A stretch of 64,000 bases of DNA from Platynereis dumerilii (Eukaryota; Annelida; Polychaeta; Phyllodocida; Nereididae): the NCBI GenBank assembly GCA_026936325.1, contig JAPTHN010000001.1, forward strand, positions 135,633,138 through 135,697,137, in the 5' to 3' direction. The notes under the pieces are model-generated. The model did no database searches and had not been told where the DNA came from. It was given only the letters and a program-made list of their open reading frames with translations. Below, in pieces: positions 54,435 to 64,000 of the stretch; the first letter of the stretch is position 1; every line of letters starts with the position of its first letter. A program made the translations under genes and the position numbers.

Positions 54435-57400
54435 ATGTCCAGTTTTGAAGTTGGTGAGCTGCAATGTTCCATAATCATGGAAAACTTTTCTCCTGCTGGA
54501 CTTCCAGTGAAAAAGGCTGTCTATCGAAATGTTGAACTGCAGTTGGGAAGGAACGAATTCCAAGATGTCTTGCTGAAAGTTACTCGTGGAAAAGTTAATG
54601 ACAAATATATTCTTCGGTAGGTATATAATTTATACATCTATGCATTTTTGTGTTCTAATAAATTGTTCTTTCTAATTTGTTAATTCCTTGCAACATATAT
54701 TATATAAATATTGGATGGGAAGGAGTCCAATATATAGAGTATAATTGGATGAAGAAAAGTTATATTGGATGAGGCGCAGCCGAATCCAATATAACTTTTC
54801 TGAATCCAATTATACTCTATATTGGACGACTTACCATCCGATATCTAATATATTCTCCATCCAATATAAGTTATATTTTCCTTTTAAGTTGACTTGCTGC
54901 CAACTGGTCAAAAAATATTTGTTCAAATGTTTTAAATTTTCAGGATATGCTGCTAAGAGAGCATTTTTCCCCTCTTAATTGAAAAGAAAAAAAATTGCCA
55001 AAATTTGGAAGGCAATTCAATGCCACCCCAGGCTAATATTACAGGCAGCTGTAATTTTAGTGTTCAAACCATGAAAGAGCAGTCAATGGTGACGTCACCA
55101 AGTCCATTGTCAGTATGCTCTCATGATGTCATCAGTTGTGATGTCACAATGACAAGTTGACCATTATGACATCACCAGTGGTGACGTCACAATTGAACAA
55201 CAAGTAGGGAGGTGATTGTTCTTCATTTAAAAACTGTCTCGGATCCAATATAACTTTTTTAGGATCCAATATAACTTTTCAGGATCCAATATAACTATTC
55301 TCAGCATAATATAGCAAGGATATTATCCAAGAATACTCGCTTGTGATTGGCTGACACAATCCGAGTGGAGAATATTATATAAATATTGGATGGGAAGGAG
55401 TCCAATATAGAGTATAATTGGATGAAGAAAAGTTATATTGGATGAGGCGCAGCCGAATCCTATATAACTTTTCTGAATCCAATTATACTCTATATTGGAC
55501 GACTTACCATCCGATATCTAATATATTCTCCATCCAATATAAGTTATATTTTCCTTTTAAGTTGACTTGCTGCCAAATGGTAAAAATATATTTGTTCAGA
55601 TGTTTCAAATTTTCAGGATATGCTGCTAAGAGAGTATTTTTCCCCTCTTAAAGTTGCCCAGAATGATAAAACCCTTTGCTAAATAGGGGTGGTTTCATAG
55701 ACAGTATAACATAAACTTGTGATAAAAAATATTTTTGACCAATTTGTTGAAGTGTTTCTTTGATAACATAAATTATTTAGTTATTTGTTGAACTTTTTCA
55801 AGATAGTTCCTCCATCCTCCAGCAAATCCTTTGTTGATGACGTCACAATGGCCATTGTTATGAATATATAGCTACAAGTTAACAAATTCATACAATGGTG
55901 ATGACGTCACCAAGTAGAAAGCAAGCAAGGCAGGCTTTTTTTCCGTGCGTACCCGAAATAAATCCAGGGGTCATTTAGTGCGTTTGTTGGGTCATTTCAT
56001 TAAGAAAAAACTGTTGTACAGCAAAGGAATTTTGCATACCTATTAGTATGGACTCACTGCATAAGGTAATGTAAAAATTAGAGAAACTTTAGGTCGAATC
56101 CTGACCTATCATTCTGGGTAACTTTAATTGAAAAGAAAAAAAATTGCCAAAATTTGGAAGGCAATTCAATACCACCCCGGGCTAATATTACAGGCAGCTG
56201 CAATTTTAGTTCTCAAACCATGAAAGAGCAGTCAATGGTGACGTCACCAAGTCCATTGTCAGTATGCTCTCTTGACGTAATCAGTTGTGATGTCACAATG
56301 ACAAGTTGACCATTATGACATCACCAGTGGTGACGTCACAATTGAACTACAAGTAGGGAGGCGATTGTTCTTCATTTAAAAACGGTCTCGGATCCAATAT
56401 AACTTTTTTAGGATCCAATATATCTTTTCAGGATCCAATATAACTTTTCTCAGCATAATATAGCAAGGATATCATTGAAGAATACACACAATCCGAGTTC
56501 AGAAAAGTTATATTGGATTTGGCTGCACCTCATCCAATATAACTTTTTTTCATCCAATTATACTCTATATTGGACTCCTTCCCATCCAATATTTATATAA
56601 TATCAGTTTTTGAGTAACTCATTATTATTTTAATATTTTCAAGAGATAATCACTAACATTAAGTAGATACATTAAAAAGAGAAGATCTTCATAACTAATA
56701 ATCATAATGATACAGTGTATTTTTACAGTTTTCTCATTTCCTTCCCATTATCTTCATTCGTTTGTCTTTTTCATTTTTAGGGATATCCAGATTCATAAGA
56801 AATTTGTGAAAGATGGAAAAGCGACTATTAAACTCATGACCCAGCGTGTCCAGCTGATGCTTTCCAACTGTCCCCCTGATAGACTCATGATTTTCCTGAA
56901 AGCTTTGGATACCAAATTGGAATGTCAAAAAGCTAAAGGGTAGGTTTTCACCGATTTAATTGTTAAACCTTGAGATGAACTTTGAGCATTTCCCCAGTTT
57001 TCCTGAAACCGTAAAGAAGCAAATCTTTTTTATCATTGAACAGACCTAAAATTGATGTAGGCAAATAAAAAATAGTTTTTAGCAAGTCTCTGTCAAATTT
57101 CAATATTTGCTGATAACAACAACATGGATGATACCACGTTATTTTAGCCAATTGAGTCTCATTAACCCTCCCTGTGGGCACAGACTCCCTGAAACTTTTT
57201 GTGTACTTGCTTGCCCCTCCAAAAGACATGGCAATTTTCACTTAGAACTGGGAAAACAAGAAGCCAAAATGCAATGTATTCAGTAACTATTTACCCCCAT
57301 GTGTTCTATTTATAAGGGCTTGAAAATTTAATTTTTGAATTTTCAGGTTTGTAACTGGTCGCAACAGACTCATGTCGAATCAGCCAAAAGTGTTTCAGGA

Positions 57401-60400
57401 GATCAGTCCCCTTCAGATGCAAGAAATGAAACTGCTGCATCAGAAGCGAGTTGATGAAATGGAGAAGGCTAATCCCGACCTCACGACACCCAAGCGCAAA
57501 CGTGCCATTGCCAATGAAAAGGAAAATCCAATGGCTAAGGTAAATTAGTGTTAAAAATGTGAAATAATTGTCCCTGATAACATATTGAAGATTAATAAAA
57601 ATAGTTTTTTCGGGCAGTGATAAAAAGGGTGATACAATGGGCAATTTATGTATATGGTCTGGCCCAAATTCTAGTGCCGGCTGGGCTAAGGCAACTTTGT
57701 TTATGTTGGTCACTTTTGGGGGGCGCACATGAGTTGAAATCGATTAGATTTGTGATATAATTTTTGTGGCTCCCTCTAGTGTTCTATGCTTTTTCTGTGT
57801 TTTTTTAACAACAAAAAAAATTCAGAAAAAAAAAAAAAGTTCCAAAAAAAAAAAAAAAAATTTCCAAAAAAGGTATAAAATTTCGAACAAAAAAAAAGTA
57901 TATTACTTCCCCAGCCGAGAGTTCACATGCTTTGCATGGTATTTTTACATTTTTCTTTCAATATGTAAATGAAATCTTTTGATTTTCTGTATAGGAACTG
58001 AGATTCTTTTACTAGGAGCTAGAGGAATAACTCAAACCCAGGTTTACGATAACTAGACAGAATTCAATCTACTTGGACTTTATTGTTTTATCTTATCCAC
58101 TTCAAATGTTGTTCACATTTTATTAGAGTTTAATAATTTCTATAAAATGTATTTCTAAAACTGTTTTTAGGCACCAAAAATCATGCGGCCAAATTCCTCA
58201 GGGAGCAAGACGATCAACAGCGCATCTCCGTCCAGAAATGTTGTTCGATTGACAAAGGAACAAACTCGAGTTCTTCAAGCAGTTAAGGATGGATATAACA
58301 TATTCTTCACTGGCAGTGCTGGCACTGGCAAGTCCTATCTACTAAAGAGAATCATTGGTAAGATTCTTTAGAATATTTTGCAAGATTTTTCTCAAGAAAG
58401 TGAATTTTACAATCTTCAAATGGCAACAGAGGATAAACTTTGAATGATTTATATTACAGAATGCATTAAATCGGCTGCCCCTTGTATCAGTTTCTCTGCT
58501 GGGCCAGTAAAAGATCCCGCATTTGGGGTGCCTCATTTCTGTGTCGTCAACCTCTCCTAATCTGCTAATTAGCCTACTAACTAACAAGTGCATAAATAAA
58601 GGATGCAAAGTCCCAGTTATCCATTCATTCTGCGGACCATCCCATACAGGGGGTAAAGGTGGAGGTATAACATGTTAACTCCTTGCCTAAGTCTCCCTCT
58701 TACTAATCAATCAAACCTTGTTGATTATTTTGAATTCAGGTTGCCTTCCACCTCAACACACATTTGCCACTGCGAGTACTGGCGTCGCAGCTTGTCACAT
58801 CGGAGGGATAACCCTCCATTCATTTGCAGGTATTATACAGTCCTCAATCAAAGTCATAAAAAATAATTCACAACGTAAATATATTGCCTTCCTGAAGGAA
58901 GCTCTAACATTATAATTTATTTTGAGAAGAAAAATTTAAAGTATTTTCCAGTTTGCTGTCTTTAAAAAAATTAAAATAACTTAGTATGTAGGACTACAAA
59001 TCAAATTTATTAATATTTCCTTTACATTATGCAGGTACTGGATAGTCATAGCTAATTTCTGCCTTTCAGGTATTGGTTCAGGGAGGAATGATTTAGCTGG
59101 GTGTGTAGAATTGGCGTCTCGACCGGTTATTGCTCAGCAGTGGAGAAAATGCAAGCATCTCATCATTGACGAGATCTCTATGATTGATGGAGGCTTCTTT
59201 GACAAGATGGAAGCAGTCGCGAGGTACGTTGATAATAAAAAATGAGTTAACACCCCCCCCCCCCCCCCGAGTCATCCTGCTCAACAAAAGGCCCCCTATG
59301 TATGTCCTTCTGTCCTAATTACCTTGACATGTGCATTAATACAGGAGGTAAAGCTCCAATAATCCATGCACCAGAGGGCCGTTTGATCAAGCCACTCTCC
59401 CTTTGTTTGATGATTACAAATCCAGCCGAAAGCCACCCATTTGGACACCGAAAGTTGATTAATTTTTGGTTTATTCTGATTCCAAAAATCGAGATATCTA
59501 CAGCTCTTACCAGTTAATCTGGAGTGTAGACTGACCCCAAGTCCCCGACAACACCCACTGAGGAAGATGATGCAAAATTGAAAAAAATTATGGACTAAAA
59601 TCATCGAATTCCCCAAAGGTAAAATTCATAACTCTTACGTGTAATTGTCTGTTATATGTTCACAGAGTCATTAAGAAGAACGACAAGCCATTTGGAGGCA
59701 TCCAGCTCATCTTTTGCGGGGACTTCCTTCAGCTTCCTCCTGTGACTAAAGGCAAGGAGAAGAGGGTTTTCACATTCCAGGTAACTTTTTGCTCAAATGG
59801 GCAAATTAAATTTTCCAGTAACTGCAGTAAATATGCATAGCTTTTCAGAAAGATATGACATCGCAATATTTTATTTGAATGTATAGGACTATAGGTTGAC
59901 TTAATTATGTGACTAGAGAAGTGTTTTTGAATCTGTGTGTCTATCAAATACTGCCAGTCCTGAGATCTACCTACTAATAATTTTGCAAATTCTTGCTCAT
60001 TTCCTTTTCAAAATTTGCTTGGGTTTCTAATGGTTAATTTTCTTTTCTTTGTCCTTTTGCTTCATAGGCGAAGGCATGGAGGGACTGCGTCAGCAAGTAC
60101 TTTGAACTGACGGAGGTCAAGCGGCAATCAGACATGAGATTCATCAAAATCCTTCAAAATATTCGACTGGGAAGGTCAGTAAGAAATGTTTAACAAAATT
60201 CCTAAAATGTATATATATTGGATATTTCCATTGCATTCGTAGTCATTGCAGATTGATGCATTTAAATTAAAACAGACATTTTATAAACAAATTGGGGCAA
60301 GTTTTTGAGGTACGAGAGGTACCATATATGGATGGCTTGTGACAGCAATGTTATCAGCTTGTTTTATTGGGCAATTGTATTTCGCATTACAATTGAAGAC

Positions 60401-62599
60401 CTTTTCCATATCAGGACTTGTTGAGACCCAATGCACTGTAGACCCAAGTTGTACAAATAAAATATCCTATCCTATCAGCTTGACGAGGCTGATTATAAAA
60501 AACTGCAATGCGAAATGGACGATCATTAAAATCCAATTTATTTCAAATTTCCTCTTCGGTTATAATAATGTACGCTTTTCAACCAATTCTAATTGTAACA
60601 ATTCTTTTTGATATTTCTCCCCAATTCTTTTTATTACAAGTCCAATTATACAATCTTTACTTTTCTTACCAGGAGTCCCAAAGAGGTGACAGATGTCTTG
60701 GCGAAAACCAGTCGCAACAGTATTGAGAAGGAGGGGATCCTTGCAACCAGACTTTGTACTCACAAAGAAGATGTAGACCATATCAACCACATCCACCTTA
60801 ATAAATTGGAAGGTAATTCGCCCTTTCATTTGATATATTATATTCTCTGTGCCGAGATAAGACCCGGAGATGAGACTTTCCAAGAAAACCTGTGAGAGAG
60901 AATGAGCCGAAGCAAACGAGAGGGTATGTGACTCAGTTGGTAGTATTATGGGCTTCTCGCTGGGTCCTGGGTTTGATTCCTGCTATTTCACATTATAAGA
61001 CACAAACTGGTTGTTACTGTATACACTTTGTCACATCAACTTGTGAACTGGTGTTTGGCCTGATTGCTAAGCATAGACAAGTCGCACAGAAGAAATATGC
61101 ATTCTCACGGGTAGATGAGCTAATTTGTCATTTGTTTATCACATTTTTGTGAAGTTGTAGTGCTATTTTTACCCGACTTTCAGTGATTTTTGACAACAGT
61201 TGCCTATTCATACAAACGGGTCAGACTGTAATATATATAGTACCATTAATATACACTAATCTCTTATAATGTGATCATAATTTGATTGAATATTTCAGAC
61301 ACAAAGAAAATATTCACAGGCACGGACAGTGACAGCAGCGTCCAGAAGACTCTCGATGCGCTCTGTCCGGTTCCTCACAGCTTAGAGTTGCGAATCGGGG
61401 CCCAAGTGATGCTTACGAAAAACCTGGATGTCTCCCGAGGGTTGGTCAACGGAGCGAGAGGGGTCGTCATTGGTTACGAGAATGAATCTCCTGGTGAGTG
61501 ATGAAAAATAGTTTAGAATACATTTCAATAACATGTTTAGAGCTCACTGCCAGAAACAAATGCCCTTTTTATTTATCCTTCAAAGGCATTTTAATCTCCC
61601 AGGAGAGCCTGGACAATTTTCTTGACATTTTGATGGCATGAAGAAATGTTTACGTTAACAATTTTGCCTTTTTCTACCATATTTTGTTGCTTTAGCTGTT
61701 AAAACTTGCTATCAAGTGATTTATAGATTCCATGAGTCCGATATGGCAAAAATTGTACATGTCCAAATATCCAGTTTATTGGAGAAAAACTTCCGAAAAA
61801 GGTAAAAAATTAAAAGTATCATTGCATTATTATCAGCATCTATAGAAAACTGAGCTCCCCTGTTTACTTTTTAACATTTTTTAGACCAATTTAAACAAAT
61901 CATTTCCATTGAAATTTCAGGATTTCCAATAGTAAAGTTTATGAGTGGCCAGGAGGAAGCAATCCGCCATGATCGCTGGAGTGTGAGACTGGCAGGGGGA
62001 TTGGTCGCAACTCGGAAACAACTGCCTCTGAAGTTGGCTTGGGCGATTTCCATCCACAAAAGTCAGGTAGGTGTGCCAGGACTAAGAAACAGTGTTAGTG
62101 TTTTCTTGTAATTTTTTAAAGAGTTTTAGAAACAAATGGTAAGATGCACACATTGCACTATTCAAGAATGATCTTACACAGGCTATAGACAGTGCTTATG
62201 TATTATATGGAGGGAGCAGGCTAAAATATTTCAATATGGTACTCAAAAGTTCCAACAAAAGATCTGAATTTTGTTTTATTTTGGTAAATTAACATCTAGA
62301 CTGTTAATTAGCAATTTTAAAGAAGAATGTGTTGTAGTCTTCTAATATTCCTCCCTTGTCTTTTTCAGGGTATGACATTGGATTGTGTAGAAATGTCACT
62401 TTCGAGGGTGTTTGAATGTGGCCAGGCTTACGTGGCTCTCTCGAGAGCCAAGAGCCTCGATGGGCTGAGAGTGTTGGATTTCAATTCCAGTTGTGTGAAA
62501 GCGGACTCATCTGTGTTGAAATTTTACCACAACATGCACCTGTGCGAGTCCTACAAGCAGACGTCCATACAAGATATGTTACTACAAAACTCCCAGTAG
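54435..62599 (+). CDS. PIF1: PIF1 5'-to-3' DNA helicase (full gene, 12 coding exons)
   Basis: Superfamily 1B helicase that unwinds G-quadruplexes and acts at telomeres, stalled forks and in mitochondria. Exons: 54435-54616, 56781-56939, 57368-57539, 58171-58357, 58740-58829, 59070-59223, 59666-59780, 60068-60174, 60673-60812, 61299-61493, 61921-62066, 62369-62599. They sum to 1,878 nt (625 residues; human PIF1 has 641). Walker A GSAGTGKS is at 219-226, Walker B DEIS at 297-300, the EAVAR...KPFGGIQ signature region follows, motif [11 protein letters not shown] at 333-340, motif V SIHKSQGMTLD, and motif VI YVALSR with Arg575. The N-terminal part contains LQLGRNE and SNCPPDRL, as in vertebrate PIF1. 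Residues 154-159 (TPKRKR) look like a nuclear signal and 165-167 are KEN. A TTTTCACAG acceptor 4 bp before the ATG implies an upstream non-coding exon. Exon 3's start is set by frame (see findings). Confidence 0.95.
54697..55371. mobile_element. Palindromic element A in PIF1 intron 1, lacking its right end
   Basis: The element begins ATATTATATAAATATTGG and contains many copies of ATCCAATATAACTTTT in both orientations plus TGACGTCA-type motifs. It follows element B (55372-56603) closely in order, but it runs straight into B's left end without its own right terminal repeat. Confidence 0.75.
55372..56603. mobile_element. Palindromic element B in PIF1 intron 1, complete, with nested MITE
   Basis: The left end ATATTATATAAATATTGG is matched by CCAATATTTATATAATAT at the right. 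The terminal inverted repeat extends about 85 bp (GGGAAGGAGTCCAATATAG ... GGATGAGGCGCAGCC). The interior is the same as element A apart from a nested insertion at 55651-56126. Contains TGACGTCA at several positions. No coding capacity. Confidence 0.8.
55651..56126. mobile_element. MITE nested in palindromic element B
   Basis: Begins AAGTTGCCCAGAATGAT and ends ATCATTCTGGGTAACTT. Element A shows the uninterrupted sequence (CTCTTAATTG), so a TA is the likely target duplication. The interior carries two further GATGACGTCAC motifs. Confidence 0.8.
57541..58170. other. PIF1 intron 3
   Basis: Contains a long A-run stretch (57817-57900) whose frames read as poly-lysine and are not a gene. No other feature was recognised. 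Confidence 0.6.
58498..58630 (+). mobile_element. SINE family A, 3' part
   Basis: GCCTCATTTCTGTGTCGTC, AATTAGCCTACTAAC, AAGTGCATAAATAAAGGATG and TTATCCATTCATTC mark the body and tail in forward orientation in PIF1 intron 4. A similar fragment lies at 59300-59372 in intron 6. Confidence 0.7.
60920..61140 (+). mobile_element. Second SINE family (family B), tRNA-like head
   Basis: TGACTCAGTTGGTAGTATTA is an A-box-like head and GGGTTTGATTCC a B-box. The body includes CACTTTGTCACATCAACTTG and TGTTTGGCCTGATTGC. A body-only relative lies near 42825-42925 in ABCC1 intron 10 (ACATTTGGCCTGATTCC). In PIF1 intron 9. Confidence 0.6.
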
Positions 62600-63242
62600 C
62601 AGGTCATATCAACGCTAGTCAGAAACAGTTGATTAAGATCTCAATGTGAAGGTTAAGATTATGATCTAAAGAAATTTCATAGAGGTTATAAGAGATATTT
62701 TGAAATTTCGATTTCATTGAGTTTTGAAAATTTCATAGATATTAAGAAATTTCATAGAGCCTTAAGAACTTGATAATTTTAAAGAGTTAGGGAGGTTTGA
62801 AAATTTCAATGAGGTTTGGAAATTTCATAGATATTGTGACACTGCTACCATTAAGATCTCAAACACATGATTTCTACATCATTGGTGCTGTTCAATTTTT
62901 ACACCAAATGGTCTAACATATCGAGATCTCATCATTTCATTTTGTACACTCAATTATCAAATGGTATATTTTTCTGATCTGACGCTTTACACTTATCTGA
63001 AGTTGACTCTTTATTTCTTTCCCTTGTTTGTTAAGGATGTGTGCTGTAATTAACTGAAATATTTTTAAAATCTTTTTCCATGGTGGAAGTGCAATAAGAA
63101 ATTGTACATGTAAGGCTATTTTTATATGAGTTTTTAGTCAAGTACTGATAGTTTTAAATTATTTATTGTGTTGGTGTTGTTCATTGAAAGTGTGTAATTG
63201 TCAAATTACATTATGAATTTGTTTAAGCTGAGCTTGAATAAA
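62600..63242 (+). terminator. PIF1: PIF1 3' UTR and poly(A) signal
   Basis: AATAAA at 63237-63242 follows a T-rich 3' UTR. The UTR contains five AATTTCATAG/ATTTCATAG repeats between about 62670 and 62830, a local degenerate tandem repeat. Confidence 0.75.
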
Positions 63243-63394
63243 CAAATTTTAAATTGTAATTAAATGGTTTTTGTCATGGTATCAATTATAAAACATGCTT
63301 CTATTTTCTTGTGCAGAAGTGCTTTTCATATACGCTGCACAGTTCTACAAGGAATAGTGAATACATTTTGTGCGATTATGAGTATCATGGTTTG

Positions 63395-63480
63395 GTGGCC
63401 CAGTGGTTATGGCTCTGCTGAATTCATTGTCTTGTCAAAGGTCGTCCGTTAACTCAGTTTGATTTCCAGTCCAGCGTTAA
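63395..63480 (+). repeat. tRNA-like SINE head
   Basis: TGGTGGCCCAGTGGTTATGG and GTTTGATTTCCAGTCC resemble A- and B-boxes, but the anticodon arm does not fold as a tRNA. Probably a SINE fragment downstream of PIF1. Confidence 0.4.
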
Positions 63481-63699
63481 TACAGAAGATTCCCTATTTT
63501 ATGGCCAGGTGGTTTTGCAAACTGCTTCTAGTTCTATGGGATGAAAGGCTTCCTGTTCTTGTCTACAACGTATTCAGTCTTACAAGACATGATGTGAAAT
63601 AGGTCTACAACGTATTGTATTTTGACAAGACATGGTGTGATGAAAAAGGTCTAAAATACATCGGTTTTCAACAAGATCTGAAGTGAAATAGGTGTTGAG

Positions 63700-64000
63700 A
63701 AATCCAAGATGGCGGCCATTTTGGCAGCCATCTTTCGTCATTCTTGAACTGGCCATTGTGACCTTAATATTTCACTTACAGATATGAAATTTGGTACAGG
63801 TATTGGCCTGTGGGTGTGGATGAGGACAATGTCGAGAAATCCAAGATGTCGGCCATTTTGGCGGCCATTTTGGCAGCCATCTTCCGTCATTTCTTGAAAT
63901 GCCCATTGTGACCTCAATATTTCGCTTAGAGTTATGAAATTTGGACAGGTATGGGGCTGTGGGTATCAGTCGGGAACATGTTGAGAAATCCCAGATGGCA
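63700..64000 (+). repeat. Tandem repeats of about 140-150 bp, cut by window end
   Basis: Units begin GAGAAATCCMAGATGKCGG at about 63697, 63834 and 63983. Each contains GCCATTTTGGC, CATTGTGACCT and ATGAAATTTGG. The ATGAAATTTGGTACA phrase is shared with the arrays at 53374 and 29645. Confidence 0.85.

Noticed and set aside
57346-57367. Stronger-looking acceptor as start of PIF1 exon 3
   Set aside because: It puts the exon out of frame and leads to an early stop; the exon sum is divisible by three only with 57368.
57766-57972. Lysine-rich open frame
   Set aside because: Produced by A-runs inside PIF1 intron 3, between exons that join in frame without it.

Overview
The window is animal nuclear DNA. 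It holds two intron-rich host genes with GT/AG splice sites, tRNA-derived SINEs with ATCC tails, many small DNA transposons (MITEs), a LINE, a Ty3/gypsy-type LTR element and DIRS-type tyrosine-recombinase fragments. Intron size, repeat style and gene content suggest a marine invertebrate, probably a deuterostome such as an echinoderm or hemichordate. That placement is inference; no species marker is visible.

Layout. 1-16.4 kb is a transposon graveyard: the 3' half of a LINE (1-1750), DIRS-like recombinase fragments (3131-3780, 4690-5040, 14370-14765), two copies of a decayed MULE-like transposase (5990-6960, 14765-16317), three copies of a segment carrying an exon-like piece, and a duplicated gypsy-type LTR block (7522-13700). 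16.4-18.55 kb is the 3' flank of the first host gene and contains degenerate tandem repeats of about 300-350 bp.

18,555-51,221 (minus strand) is a complete ABCC1/MRP1-type ABC transporter. I could place 31 coding exons, all with GT/AG borders; their lengths sum to 4,656 nt, which reads in frame as 1,551 residues plus stop. Its introns carry at least ten SINE copies, five or more MITEs with readable target-site duplications, two long TATC microsatellites and, in the 9.8-kb intron 24, a large inverted-repeat region.

51.2-54.4 kb is the space between two divergent genes. It holds a CCAAT-box-bearing stretch near 52.5 kb and a 1.14-kb element built of five repeats of about 158 bp.

54,435-62,599 (plus strand) is a complete PIF1 helicase gene: 12 coding exons, 1,878 nt, 625 residues plus stop, with a poly(A) signal at 63,237. 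Its first intron contains a tandemly arranged palindromic element rich in TGACGTCA-type motifs. The window ends in further tandem repeats of about 140-150 bp.

The two host genes do unrelated jobs (organic-anion efflux at the membrane; DNA helicase in nucleus and mitochondrion). I see no operon, CRISPR array or novel multi-gene system. The most unusual material is the repeats, chiefly a group of elements sharing GC-rich CCGN tracts, terminal palindromes and tandem repeats of about 155-158 bp.
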